Assembly (NCBI GenBank): GCA_020048915.1
Contig: JAIFLU010000259.1
Span: forward strand, 1-39,198
Source: Bacteroidota bacterium
GTDB taxonomy: Bacteria > Bacteroidota > Bacteroidia > Bacteroidales > JAAUTT01
Direction of reading: 5' to 3'
DNA length: 39,198 bases
In this document: positions 1 through 8,637 of the stretch, piece after piece
Position numbering within the stretch: position 1 is the first letter of the stretch
Layout: the number at the start of each line of letters is the position of its first letter
Program-made: the position numbers and the translations under genes
Notes under the pieces: generated by a model
Told to the model about the DNA's origin: nothing
Databases searched by the model: none
Seen by the model: the letters and a program-made list of their open reading frames with translations, nothing else

Positions 1-79
1 CTTAAAATACGTAACTTATCTGAGAACCTATAATATATGTTATTAACAATCAAATAAATATATTAACATAGGTTTTTAG

Positions 80-451
80 AGATACCCTTTAACAATATCA
101 GGAGCCACGCTTCTGTTCATTGCAGTATTTGCCCAAACGCCACCAACAATAACTGGCAAGTGGAAGGGTGTTGAAGAACCCGAACGCCAAGTGGAGTTCT
201 TCCAGGAAAAAGACGGTAGTTTTTCGGGCAAAGCAATTAACGACCAAAGCAAGGAATCGAAAAACGGTAAAGTAATTCTCAAAAACTTAACGTACGATTC
301 GAAATCCAAAACCTTCAAAGGTAAAATGTCGCCTCCCGACAAGGATATTTCGATGGACGCTACGGTGTACTTTATTGGTAGCGACAAAATTAAGGTGGAA
401 AGCAGTATGCTTTTTATCACCAAAAAAATTCACTTCGTTAGAATAAAATAA
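80..451 (+). CDS. DUF2147-like small exported protein, 5' end unresolved
   Basis: The open frame has the layout of a DUF2147-type secreted protein. A hydrophobic signal-like stretch ends in FIAVFAQ, a typical Bacteroidota signal-peptidase site. It is followed by ITGKWKG, near the start of these proteins, then a beta-rich body with GKVILKNLTYD and KTFKGKMSPP. The frame is open from a stop at 77-79, but it has no ATG, GTG or TTG before a GTG at 191. That GTG lies after the presumed signal peptide and would leave a cytoplasmic fragment of 86 residues. The start may be lost by mutation, by a small deletion, or by an error near the window edge. The gene ends 11 bases before the efflux operon and may be its first gene. 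The molecular function of DUF2147 proteins is unknown. The family call is from recalled motifs only. Confidence 0.5.
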   Translation, partial: RYPLTISGATLLFIAVFAQTPPTITGKWKGVEEPERQVEFFQEKDGSFSGKAINDQSKESKNGKVILKNLTYDSKSKTFKGKMSPPDKDISMDATVYFIGSDKIKVESSMLFITKKIHFVRIK

Positions 452-462
452 AACAGAAAAAT

Positions 463-1779
463 ATGAAACGATTAATTACAACAATATTTGCACTTGCAAT
501 ATTGCTCACCAACAACGCTAAAGCACAACGTACATTTAATAATCTCGATTCGTTGCTAAGTTATGCAACGGCGCAAAGTACCACGTTACAATCGGGCGAA
601 ATTAAAATGTCGCAAGCTAAAAAAGCAAAATTAGCAGCTATTGTTGGTGTGTTAGACCCAATAGGTAGCGCATCATACAATTTTACCAACAATACAAAAC
701 AACAAACAAGCTTGTTCCCTGGCGAAACTTTTGGCGGACAACCCGGCACTTATAAAGAGGTACAGATGGGTATGCAATACAATAATAACCTCTCGAATTA
801 TAACGAAATTAAATTAATAAACGCTTCGGGCTGGATGAACTTTAAACTTGCCGCCGTAAATATTGACCTTACAAGTACCGACAATAAAATTACACAGAAA
901 AGTTTTTACGAAAGTGTAGCTGCAACTTACTTCAATATTGTAAACTTACAGGAACAACTAAAGGCAACAGAACAAAATCTTATAGCTTCTGACTCGCTTC
1001 TGCAAATTGCTAACCATAAATATGAGCAAGGTTTGGTAAAATTACAGGATGTAAACGATACCAAAGCCAATTACATAAATACCAACGAATCGTGCAATCA
1101 GCTTAAATACCTGTTACAACAACAATACCTGGGTTTAAAGATTTTAACAGATATTCCCGAAACCGATTCAATAATTATAACACAACCGGTAGGTACCTCC
1201 ACATCGGTTATGTTGCCTAAAATTGAGTACAACGACATAAATTTAAAAAGCAGCGAATTGCGCGAAAAAGCAGCTTTTGCCAGTTATAGGCAACTTCAGA
1301 CAACTATTTTGCCAACGCTTTCATTTGTTAATTCTAATTCAACCCAGCAATACCCTTCAAGTGCACAAGTTTATAGTAGTTCCGACAAATGGTACAAGAG
1401 CAGTTATATCGGGCTTAAATTTTCGGTAGCAATACCTTCGGCAAATACGGTTTCGCAAAGGTACAAAGCCAAATACGACTACCAGTTATCTCAAAAAAAT
1501 ACCCAACACATAAAAAATAAAACAGAATTAGAATACAAACAACTGGGTATTGATTATAGTAAGGCAATTTCGCAATGGGAGTCCAATACAGAGGTTTACG
1601 AGCTTAAAAAGGAAAGCTACGAAAAAAATCTTAATCTCTATTCCGAAGGCTTATTAGGCCTCGACCAGACGCTAAATAGTTACAATGCTATGGTTAACAG
1701 TAATTACAACCGTATTTCGTCGGCAATAAATGTATTACTCGCACAATCGAAAATTGATATTAACAACAAAATAAAATAA
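463..1779 (+). CDS. TolC-like outer membrane efflux protein
   Basis: This is a 438-residue outer-membrane channel of the TolC/OEP family. It would form the exit duct of a tripartite export system. A cleavable signal peptide ends at about residue 21 (NNAKAQ|RTF). The body is rich in Gln, Asn and Lys, with long helical stretches repeated in two halves (about 30-230 and 245-435), each carrying the helix-strand-helix pattern of the family. The motif YEQGLVKLQDVNDTKANY near residue 190 matches the usual 'G..s..d...a' element, and YSEGLLGLDQTLNSYNAM is its counterpart in the second half. The length is normal for the family. It starts the efflux operon, with 4 bases to the adaptor gene. The transported substrate cannot be inferred. 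Confidence 0.88.
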   Translation: MKRLITTIFALAILLTNNAKAQRTFNNLDSLLSYATAQSTTLQSGEIKMSQAKKAKLAAIVGVLDPIGSASYNFTNNTKQQTSLFPGETFGGQPGTYKEVQMGMQYNNNLSNYNEIKLINASGWMNFKLAAVNIDLTSTDNKITQKSFYESVAATYFNIVNLQEQLKATEQNLIASDSLLQIANHKYEQGLVKLQDVNDTKANYINTNESCNQLKYLLQQQYLGLKILTDIPETDSIIITQPVGTSTSVMLPKIEYNDINLKSSELREKAAFASYRQLQTTILPTLSFVNSNSTQQYPSSAQVYSSSDKWYKSSYIGLKFSVAIPSANTVSQRYKAKYDYQLSQKNTQHIKNKTELEYKQLGIDYSKAISQWESNTEVYELKKESYEKNLNLYSEGLLGLDQTLNSYNAMVNSNYNRISSAINVLLAQSKIDINNKIK

Positions 1780-1783
1780 GAAT

Positions 1784-2917
1784 ATGAAAACAAAAAATTT
1801 TACAGGAATTGTAGCCCTAATAATAATTGCTGCATCGTGCAGCAAACCAAAGCAGGAAACCAAAGCTATCCGAAAGGATGTTACCGAAACCGTTTTTGCA
1901 TCGGGCACTTTAGAAGCTAACAGCACTTACGACCTTACTGCACAAACCGATGGTTATTTGGTGCAGGTTAATTTTAAAGAAGGTGATATAGTTAAAGAAG
2001 GGCAGGTTCTGGCCATTGTTGATAATAAGCAAAACGTTTTTAACAATAAAAGTGCCAATGCTTTGTACGAAATTTCGCGAAGCAACCTATCGCCCAATGC
2101 CCCTTCCATCGTCCAGGCAAAAAACGCTTCGGTGGTTGCCAAACAAAAAATGGAGAACGATTCAGTTCAGACTACCCGTTACAAAAGGCTTTTCGAAACC
2201 AACAGCGTTTCGCGCACCGAGTACGATAACATGCAGTTGCAATACCAAACCTCAAAAGCAAATTACGCCAACTCGGTGGCAAACTACAATTTGGTAGAAC
2301 AACAAGCCGAACAGCAGGTTATTATTAACGAAGCTCAAAAAAACGTAAATAAAAACCTGAGCGGAAACAACGAAATATCTGCCGTTTTCGATGGTCGGGT
2401 GTACAATAAATTTAAACAAAAAGGCGATTTTGTTCGAAAAGGCGACCTCATTGCCACCATAGGCGACCCAAATTTTATTTATGCCAAAGTAAGTATCGAC
2501 GAAAGCAGCATTAGCAAAGTAAAGCTTGGTCAGGAAGCAATTATTAAGCTCAACCCTAATAAAGAAAAGACTTACAAAGGCAAGGTTGCCGAAATATTTC
2601 CATCGTTCAATGAGGCTACCCAGTCGTTTACCTGTAAACTATTCTTTACCGACTCCTTAGATTTTAGGGTAGTAAACACCCAATTGCAAAGCAATATTAT
2701 TATTGGAGAAATCAAAAATGCCCTGTTAATACCTCGTAACTTCCTTCAGTATGGCGATTATGTGAATGTGAAAGGCAAAAAACAGTCGGTAAAAGTATCG
2801 GCCAGGGTAGTAAGTTCCGATTGGGTGGTTATTGAAAACGGCATCACCGAAAATGATGTGATAATCACGGAGAATATTTCCGAAAATAGTATAAATGTTT
2901 CTGAAATAAATAAATAG
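1784..2917 (+). CDS. HlyD/MacA-type periplasmic adaptor lipoprotein
   Basis: This 377-residue membrane-fusion protein would link the inner-membrane transporter to the TolC-like channel. The N-terminus is a lipoprotein signal with the acylated Cys at residue 19 (IIAASCSK). A lipoyl/barrel-sandwich half-motif follows (about 40-85, DGYLVQVNFKEGDIVKEGQ), then a coiled-coil hairpin (about 90-190). The second lipoyl half is at about 195-225 (FDGRVYNKFKQKGDFVRKGD), and beta-barrel and membrane-proximal domains run to the end. This order is that of MacA/HlyD adaptors of ABC-type efflux pumps. The gene sits 4 bases after the TolC-like gene and 2 bases before the permease, so it is almost certainly cotranscribed with both. 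The call is secure. The substrate is unknown. Confidence 0.88.
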   Translation: MKTKNFTGIVALIIIAASCSKPKQETKAIRKDVTETVFASGTLEANSTYDLTAQTDGYLVQVNFKEGDIVKEGQVLAIVDNKQNVFNNKSANALYEISRSNLSPNAPSIVQAKNASVVAKQKMENDSVQTTRYKRLFETNSVSRTEYDNMQLQYQTSKANYANSVANYNLVEQQAEQQVIINEAQKNVNKNLSGNNEISAVFDGRVYNKFKQKGDFVRKGDLIATIGDPNFIYAKVSIDESSISKVKLGQEAIIKLNPNKEKTYKGKVAEIFPSFNEATQSFTCKLFFTDSLDFRVVNTQLQSNIIIGEIKNALLIPRNFLQYGDYVNVKGKKQSVKVSARVVSSDWVVIENGITENDVIITENISENSINVSEINK

Positions 2918-2919
2918 CC

Positions 2920-4155
2920 ATGAAAAAAGAAAGCATAAATGTTGAAATAGCCAGGACTCACATTCGTACGCGTCGTAAACAAACTATTGTGGCAGCACTT
3001 GGCGTTACCATAGGGTTAAGTATGTACATTTTTTCGTCGTCGCTTATGAGTGGCTTTAGTAAATATTCAAAAACCGAAATGGCAAAAACCATTGCCCATG
3101 TTAAAGTTTACAAAGAAGACCAAATAAGCAAGCCCCTTTATAATTATGCCGATTCGGGAATGGTACTTATTTCAAATCCCAGAACGGTAACCGAATCGAA
3201 AAATATTAACGATCCCTATACCCTGCTCGATAAAATACGGCAACAGAAATATGTTACTTACGCAGCCCCGCAGGTAAATGTGGATATGTTTTATAACAAT
3301 GGCGAATCGCAGCTCAAGGGAATTGGTAGTGGGGTAATAATTGCCGATGCCGATGCCATGTTCAATATCCAAAGCACCATGCTTGCAGGTAATTTACAGG
3401 CAATAGCCACCAACCTCGATGCAGTGATTATAGGTAAAGGCGTTGCCGAAAAAATGAACGTAGGGCTCGACGATAACATTACCATAAGCTCCTCACAAGG
3501 AATTGTAAAGGTGATGAAAATTGCGGGAATTTTTACCACCGGCAATAAATCCATCGACGAATCGAAGTGCTATATACACATAAGCACTGCTCAGCAGTTT
3601 CTTAAAAAAGGAGCTACCTACATTACGGAAATTTATGCCAATATAATTGACGATGATAAATCGATTTACTATGCCAATCAATTGCAGCAGCTTACCGAGT
3701 ACAAAGTGGAAGGTTGGGAAACCACTTATGCCGACACTTTGTCGGGCGACAAGATTCGTTCGATAATGGGCGCAATAATACCTACGGTAATTTTGTTGGT
3801 AGCAGGTTTTGGAATCTACAATATCCTTAACATGACCATCATTCAAAAAATGAACGACATTGCCATTCTCAAAGCAACCGGATTTGCAGGAAAGGACATT
3901 ATCCGGATTTTTGTGATGGAAGCCGTTATAATGGGCATTATTGGTACCGGGTTGGGGTTGGGTATTGGCGCAGGGCTAATCAAAGTACTTCAACACGTAT
4001 GGGTGGGTGGACCTTCGGGATATTTCCCAATTTATTACAAATTAAGTGTGTTTGTGAGCGCCGCAATTATGGGTATGGTTATTACGGTAGGTGCAGGTTT
4101 TTTCCCAGCTTTAAAAGCATCGAGGGTTGACCCTGTTGATATTTTTAGGAAATAA
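2920..4155 (+). CDS. ABC transporter permease, FtsX/MacB type
   Basis: This 411-residue inner-membrane permease has the MacB/LolC/FtsX fold. One N-terminal transmembrane helix (about 20-45) is followed by a large periplasmic MacB-PCD-like domain (about 50-270). Three C-terminal helices form the FtsX domain (about 280-400), which contains MNDIAILKATGFAGKDIIRIF and ends with FPALKASRVDPVDIFRK. That last segment is the usual end of these proteins. The nucleotide-binding domain is not fused, unlike E. coli MacB. It is encoded by the next gene. The start ATG is 2 bases after the adaptor stop. The call is firm at family level. It might act as a macrolide/peptide exporter or as a Lol-like extractor, but the TolC-like and adaptor partners favour export. 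Confidence 0.88.
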   Translation: MKKESINVEIARTHIRTRRKQTIVAALGVTIGLSMYIFSSSLMSGFSKYSKTEMAKTIAHVKVYKEDQISKPLYNYADSGMVLISNPRTVTESKNINDPYTLLDKIRQQKYVTYAAPQVNVDMFYNNGESQLKGIGSGVIIADADAMFNIQSTMLAGNLQAIATNLDAVIIGKGVAEKMNVGLDDNITISSSQGIVKVMKIAGIFTTGNKSIDESKCYIHISTAQQFLKKGATYITEIYANIIDDDKSIYYANQLQQLTEYKVEGWETTYADTLSGDKIRSIMGAIIPTVILLVAGFGIYNILNMTIIQKMNDIAILKATGFAGKDIIRIFVMEAVIMGIIGTGLGLGIGAGLIKVLQHVWVGGPSGYFPIYYKLSVFVSAAIMGMVITVGAGFFPALKASRVDPVDIFRK

Positions 4156-4171
4156 ATAAAAAGCATGGTGA

Positions 4172-4191
4172 CTGAGCGAGCGAAGTCGAAG
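4172..4191 (+). repeat. Half-copy of a dispersed Bacteroidota palindromic repeat
   Basis: The 20 bases ctgagcgagcgaagtcgaag lie between the permease and ATPase genes. They resemble the right arm of the palindromic repeat at 26995-27051 (ctgagcgagtcgaag), with GCGA present twice. Elements of this type (CTTCGACTNCGCTCAG and its complement) are recalled as scattered through many Bacteroidota genomes. Only one arm is visible here. Confidence 0.45.
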
Positions 4192-4229
4192 TTACAACCA
4201 ATGTTTCATATTTAAAAGTAAACAACAAA

Positions 4230-4928
4230 ATGAAAAAAGATATTATACTAAGCACAAAAGGTATAGGCAAATACTTTTACGAGCCAGTAAAATTTAAAGC
4301 CATTGACGATATAAGTTTCGAAGCATATAAAGGAGAATTTTTAACGCTGGTTGGCAAAAGCGGTTGTGGCAAATCTACCCTTTTATATTGCCTTAGCACT
4401 ATGGATACCGCCTACGAAGGTCAACTATACATAGGCAACGAATTAATAACTGGCAAAAAAACCGATGAGTTAGCCGCTATTCGCAACCGAAGTATTGGCT
4501 TTGTGTTTCAGTTTCACTACCTGTTACCCGAGTTTTCGTGCCTGAAAAATGTAATGATTCCTGCACAAAAGTTAGGCAAATACAGTTATGCCGAAATAGA
4601 AGAACGCGCCTATCAAAAATTAGAAGCTTTAGGCTTAAAAGACCAAGCACTTAAACCTGCATCGAAACTGAGTGGTGGGCAACAACAGCGCGTTTCCATT
4701 GCTCGTGCCCTCATTAACGACCCCGATATTATTATGGGCGACGAACCAACTGGAAATCTTGACAGTAAAAACACTGCTATAGTTTTCGATATTTTTAAAC
4801 AGATAGCCCACGAATACGGCCAAACCATTATTGCTGTAACGCACGATACCGATTTTGCAAAAGCCAGCGACCGCACAATTGAGTTAGCCGATGGTAAAAT
4901 TATTAGTCACGATTTGAAGTTCGAATAG
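4230..4928 (+). CDS. ABC transporter ATP-binding protein, LolD/MacB type
   Basis: This 232-residue ATPase would power the efflux or extraction system encoded just upstream. Every nucleotide-binding element is present: Walker A GKSGCGKST (42-50), Q-loop Gln in FVFQ (94), signature LSGGQQQR (147-154), Walker B IIMGDE (167-172), D-loop GNLDS and switch His in VTHD. The FQFHYLLPEFSCLKNVMIPA stretch is typical of the LolD/MacB subfamily. A 74-base gap with a repeat fragment separates it from the permease gene, while the earlier operon genes are 2-4 bases apart. It could therefore be read from the same transcript or have an inserted spacer. A strong terminator follows it. The family is secure. Confidence 0.92.
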   Translation: MKKDIILSTKGIGKYFYEPVKFKAIDDISFEAYKGEFLTLVGKSGCGKSTLLYCLSTMDTAYEGQLYIGNELITGKKTDELAAIRNRSIGFVFQFHYLLPEFSCLKNVMIPAQKLGKYSYAEIEERAYQKLEALGLKDQALKPASKLSGGQQQRVSIARALINDPDIIMGDEPTGNLDSKNTAIVFDIFKQIAHEYGQTIIAVTHDTDFAKASDRTIELADGKIISHDLKFE

Positions 4929-4955
4929 CTAGTAAAATCGTGTGTTCTAATATTA

Positions 4956-4984
4956 GGATGGGGCTTTGCCTTATCCTTTTTTTT
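4956..4984 (+). terminator. Rho-independent terminator of the efflux operon
   Basis: The 10-bp stem aggatggggc / gccttatcct (4956-4965 with 4969-4978, including two G-T pairs) has a 3-base loop and is followed at once by a run of Ts to 4984. It lies 28 bases after the ATPase stop codon. Confidence 0.85.
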
Positions 4985-5062
4985 ACAAAAAATTTAGCAT
5001 TGGTTATTGGAAAACTCCTCGCCCTTTTAACCCTCATTTTGTCCATTTCAACCGATAGTTCA

Positions 5063-5093
5063 TTTTAGAGTCAATCCATTGTCAGCATCTTTG
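5063..5093 (+). promoter_or_regulatory. Possible promoter for the TonB receptor operon
   Basis: CATCTTTG at 5086-5093 matches the Bacteroidota -7 box TAnnTTTG except for the first base. A weak -33 element (TTTT, 5063-5066) is spaced by 19 bases. The receptor ATG is 26 bases downstream. The match is partial. Confidence 0.3.
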
Positions 5094-5119
5094 CGGTATA
5101 AATTTTAAATTCAACAATT

Positions 5120-7444
5120 ATGAGATTCAACTATTTTTTAAGATGGACATTTCTAATAATAGGCTTCCTATTTGTTTCATCAGCATATTCTCAAACAAAA
5201 TTTACGTTAAGCGGCAGTATTAAAGACAAAAAAAATGGAGAACAGCTTACAGGGGCAAACGTAATTGTTAAAGAAATACCTGCAACTGGCACTGCAGCAA
5301 ACGAATATGGTTTTTACTCCTTAACACTCCCCCAGGGTAAATACACTATTATTTACAAATACATTAGTTACAATACCGATACGGTTTCAATTGTGCTCGA
5401 CAAGAATGTAAAATTGGATATGCTTCTTTCCGATGCCTCAACACAATTGCAAGAGGTGGTTGTTTCGACCCGTCGTAAAGACGAAAATGTTCGGTCTGTT
5501 AATTCGGGGATTGAAAAAATAAACCCCAAAGAAGTTGCTAAAATTCCAGTGTTAATGGGAGAAAAGGATTTGGTAAAATCTATTCAGCTTTTGCCGGGTG
5601 TTAAAAATGCCGGCGAAGGCAATAGCGGTTTTTTTGTTCGTGGTGGGGCGGGCGACCAGAACCTTATATTACTTGACGAAGCTCCCGTTTACAACGCTTC
5701 ACACCTATTGGGCTTTTTCTCGACCTTTAATTCCGATGCTATTCGTGATGCTACGCTTTACAAAGGCACTCAACCTGCTCAGCATGGTGGCCGTCTTTCG
5801 TCGGTGCTCGACCTGAAAATGAATGAAGGTAATAACCAAAAATTCTCCGTTGGCGGAGGCATTGGGCTCATTTCATCGCGGTTAAATGTGGAAGGTCCTT
5901 TGGGCAGCGACAGGGGTTCGTTCCTTGTAACTGGCCGACGCACTTATGCCGACATGTTTTTACTGCTCTCGAAAGATGAAGATACTCGCAAAAGTTCACT
6001 GTACTTTTACGATCTTAACCTAAAAGCCAATTACAAAATATCGGATAAGGACCGCATTTATATTTCGGGATATGGTGGCAGAGACAAACTGGGAGTGGGT
6101 GACGCCGTTGGAATCGACTGGGGAAATTACACTTCTACCATTCGTTGGAACCACATTATTAACGATAAACTTTTCTCGAACACCTCGGTAATTTACAGTA
6201 ATTACGATTACAATATAATGGTTAACACCAGCGACGATGAAATTACTATACTGTCGCGCATTCGTGATTACAATGCAAAACAGGAATTTCAATACTATGC
6301 CAGCCCCCGTAATACCATTCGTTTTGGGTTTAACTCGATCTATCACGAAATAACTCCGGGTAAATTAGAATCATCAACATCGTCTACCAACTTCGAAAAT
6401 CGCTTTGCATGGGAGAATGCTGCGTTTGTAAGTAATGATTTTAAACTATCGGAAAAACTAAATATAAATGCTGGCTTACGACTTTCGTCGTTTGCCGTGC
6501 TGGGTAAAGGCGATTTTTATACGGTAAACAACAAACTCGAAGTTACCGACACTACAACTTATAAAAGTGGTGAGTTTGTGAAGAATTATATGAATCTAGA
6601 GCCCCGACTTGCAGTAAATTATATGCTTACCTCTTCGTCGTCATTAAAGGCCGGATATTTCCGCAATACACAAAATATGCACCTGATTTCAAACTCTACC
6701 TCATCAAACCCAACCGATAAATGGGTTCCGAGTAGCAACATCATAAAACCCGAAATTGCCGACCAAATTTCGCTGGGGTACTTTAAAAATTTTGCCGACA
6801 ACAAATATGAATTTAGTGTTGAAAGTTATTATAAATGGATGCAAAACCAAATTGACTATAAAGATGGCGCCGAAGTACTACAACCTAAAGCCATTGAAAC
6901 ACAATTGCTGTTTGGCAAAGGCAGGGCTTATGGTTTAGAATTTTTGGTAAAGAAGAAGGAAGGTCGCTTTACAGGCTGGGTTGGCTATACGCTATCGCGA
7001 ACCGAAAAGAAAATTGACGGAATTAACCAAAGCAATTGGTACGCTGCAAAGCAAGACCGAACGCACGATATTACCATTGTGGGTATGTACGATTTAACTA
7101 AAAAATGGAGCGTTTCGGCATTGTGGACCTACTATACAGGAAATGCTGTAACATTTCCCAGCGGTAAATATTATATCGATGGCAAAGTAGTTTGGCTCTA
7201 TACCGACCGCAATGGCTACCGCATGCCCGACTACCACCGCCTCGATCTGGGTGCTACCTGTAAACTTAAAGATACCCCCAGATATTCGTCCGATTTAACA
7301 TTTAGCCTTTACAATGCATATGGTCGCGAAAATGCTTATACTATCGATTTTAGAGAAAGTGAGTCCGACCCTTCAAAAACCGAAGTGGTACAAACCACCT
7401 TGTTCCGATGGATTCCTTCCATAACATGGAATTTTAAATTTTAA
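5120..7444 (+). CDS. TonB-dependent receptor with carboxypeptidase-like N-terminal domain
   Basis: This 774-residue outer-membrane receptor would import a substrate using TonB energy. The parts in order are a signal peptide (about 1-24, ending SSAYSQ), a CarboxypepD_reg-like beta-sandwich (about 28-115, GSIKDKKNGEQLTGANVIV), and a plug domain (about 120-235). The plug includes FFVRGGAGDQNLILLDEAPV and ends near GGRLSSVLDLKMNEG. A 22-strand-type beta-barrel runs from about 240 to the C-terminus, which is aromatic (WIPSITWNFKF), as expected for Bam-dependent insertion. The next gene, 15 bases away, is a DUF4249 lipoprotein, a frequent partner of this receptor class. The ligand is not known for this class, and SusC-type glycan uptake is not implied because no SusD gene is present. 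Confidence 0.9.
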   Translation: MRFNYFLRWTFLIIGFLFVSSAYSQTKFTLSGSIKDKKNGEQLTGANVIVKEIPATGTAANEYGFYSLTLPQGKYTIIYKYISYNTDTVSIVLDKNVKLDMLLSDASTQLQEVVVSTRRKDENVRSVNSGIEKINPKEVAKIPVLMGEKDLVKSIQLLPGVKNAGEGNSGFFVRGGAGDQNLILLDEAPVYNASHLLGFFSTFNSDAIRDATLYKGTQPAQHGGRLSSVLDLKMNEGNNQKFSVGGGIGLISSRLNVEGPLGSDRGSFLVTGRRTYADMFLLLSKDEDTRKSSLYFYDLNLKANYKISDKDRIYISGYGGRDKLGVGDAVGIDWGNYTSTIRWNHIINDKLFSNTSVIYSNYDYNIMVNTSDDEITILSRIRDYNAKQEFQYYASPRNTIRFGFNSIYHEITPGKLESSTSSTNFENRFAWENAAFVSNDFKLSEKLNINAGLRLSSFAVLGKGDFYTVNNKLEVTDTTTYKSGEFVKNYMNLEPRLAVNYMLTSSSSLKAGYFRNTQNMHLISNSTSSNPTDKWVPSSNIIKPEIADQISLGYFKNFADNKYEFSVESYYKWMQNQIDYKDGAEVLQPKAIETQLLFGKGRAYGLEFLVKKKEGRFTGWVGYTLSRTEKKIDGINQSNWYAAKQDRTHDITIVGMYDLTKKWSVSALWTYYTGNAVTFPSGKYYIDGKVVWLYTDRNGYRMPDYHRLDLGATCKLKDTPRYSSDLTFSLYNAYGRENAYTIDFRESESDPSKTEVVQTTLFRWIPSITWNFKF

Positions 7445-7458
7445 CTTCTAATAAAAGA

Positions 7459-8268
7459 ATGAATATGAGAACAAAAGCAATATATAGCATCGTTTTAATC
7501 GCAGCAATTATTTTATCGTCGTGCGAAAAAGTAATTGATTACGAATTAAACACCACCACTCCCAAATTAGTAATTGAAGCTAATTTAACGAACAATCCCG
7601 ACTATTCGGCTGTAACACTAAGCAAGTCGAAAAATTTCACCGACAATAACACGTTTGAAGCCGTAAGCAACGCCTTAGTAATTATTACTGACAATGCTGG
7701 AAACGCCGACACATTGAAAGAAACACAGCCTGGTACTTACAAACCCTTAAACATGGTGGGCGTGCCCGGTCGAACCTATTACCTTACTGTAAAAACCGAT
7801 GACGAGGTTTACACCGCCGAATCGCAAATGCCTAATACGGTGAGCTTCGATAGCATAAGTTTTAATAGCATTAACAGGTTTGGCGAAATCACAATTTTCC
7901 CAGCACCTCATTATCAAGACCCAGCAAATGAAAATAATTACTATCGTTTTCTGGAATATGTTAATGGAGAACGCTCAACATCAATATTTATCAGTAACGA
8001 CTTGTTATACGATGGTCAGTATGTAAACCAATCGCTTCGAAGTTTCTCTGACGAATTAAATATTGAACCCGGCAAAACGGTTGAAATCCTAATGATGACT
8101 ATTGATGCAAATGTATACCAGTATTTCAATTCGCTCTCGCAAATTAGTGGTGGAGGTGGTCCCAATCAATCAGGCACTCCCGCGAATCCGTTAACAAATA
8201 TAAGCGGTGGTGCATTGGGTTACTTTAGTTCCTGTACCATTCAGAAAAAATCAACCATTGCTTTTTAG
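7459..8268 (+). CDS. DUF4249 lipoprotein, partner of the TonB receptor
   Basis: This 269-residue predicted lipoprotein has its acylated Cys at residue 22 (IILSSCEKV). The body begins with KLVIEANLTN and contains GRTYYLTVKTDDEVYTAESQMP, followed by a region ending NPLTNISGGALGYF. Those features are typical of DUF4249 proteins. They are surface lipoproteins encoded directly after TonB-dependent receptors in Bacteroidota, and their precise role is unknown. The start could be the ATG at 7459 or the in-frame ATG at 7465, and both give the same signal. The tail after GALGYFS (SCTIQKKSTIAF) is short but compatible with full length. It very likely forms one operon with the receptor. Confidence 0.85.
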   Translation: MNMRTKAIYSIVLIAAIILSSCEKVIDYELNTTTPKLVIEANLTNNPDYSAVTLSKSKNFTDNNTFEAVSNALVIITDNAGNADTLKETQPGTYKPLNMVGVPGRTYYLTVKTDDEVYTAESQMPNTVSFDSISFNSINRFGEITIFPAPHYQDPANENNYYRFLEYVNGERSTSIFISNDLLYDGQYVNQSLRSFSDELNIEPGKTVEILMMTIDANVYQYFNSLSQISGGGGPNQSGTPANPLTNISGGALGYFSSCTIQKKSTIAF

Positions 8269-8279
8269 CTCTTGCTATT

Positions 8280-8603
8280 ATGAAGGTTTACGTTAGCTCT
8301 GTTATAAAAAAGATCTGGAATTATCTCAATATGCCTGAAGTTGCTCTACTTTTAGTCATTATTCCGGTTGGCTTTATTGTTTCATTTATTATCTATTACG
8401 AACATCAAAGCTATTATCCTTCCAATCTAATTAGGATTTCAATATACGGTGAAATTAATAAAAATCTCAAAAAACAGATGCTTTTGGAGATTGAGGAGGA
8501 ATTGAAAAAAAATAATCTTGAGTTCGTGATTAAAGCCGATACCACTGCAAATGAATTATTTATTTATCAACCAAATGCTCCCAACAGGCAAATAGGTGAA
8601 TAG
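8280..8603 (+). CDS. Small single-pass membrane protein, unrecognised
   Basis: I do not recognise this 107-residue protein. It has a basic N-terminus and one clear transmembrane helix at about residues 20-39 (VALLLVIIPVGFIVSFIIYY). A soluble domain of about 65 residues with a Lys/Glu-rich helix (INKNLKKQMLLEIEEELKKN) follows, and would face the periplasm if the positive-inside rule holds. It starts 11 bases after the DUF4249 stop and may be cotranscribed with it. It borders the accessory island, and no clear terminator separates them. It is probably a real gene, because the ORF has an ATG and an ordinary composition. Confidence 0.55.
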   Translation: MKVYVSSVIKKIWNYLNMPEVALLLVIIPVGFIVSFIIYYEHQSYYPSNLIRISIYGEINKNLKKQMLLEIEEELKKNNLEFVIKADTTANELFIYQPNAPNRQIGE

Positions 8604-8637
8604 TTCATAAACATAGGAAGGATGGCATTTAAAAATC

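Noticed and set aside
5120..8268. SusC/SusD-type polysaccharide utilisation locus
   Set aside because: The receptor's partner is a DUF4249 lipoprotein, not SusD, and no glycoside hydrolase or sensor gene is adjacent.
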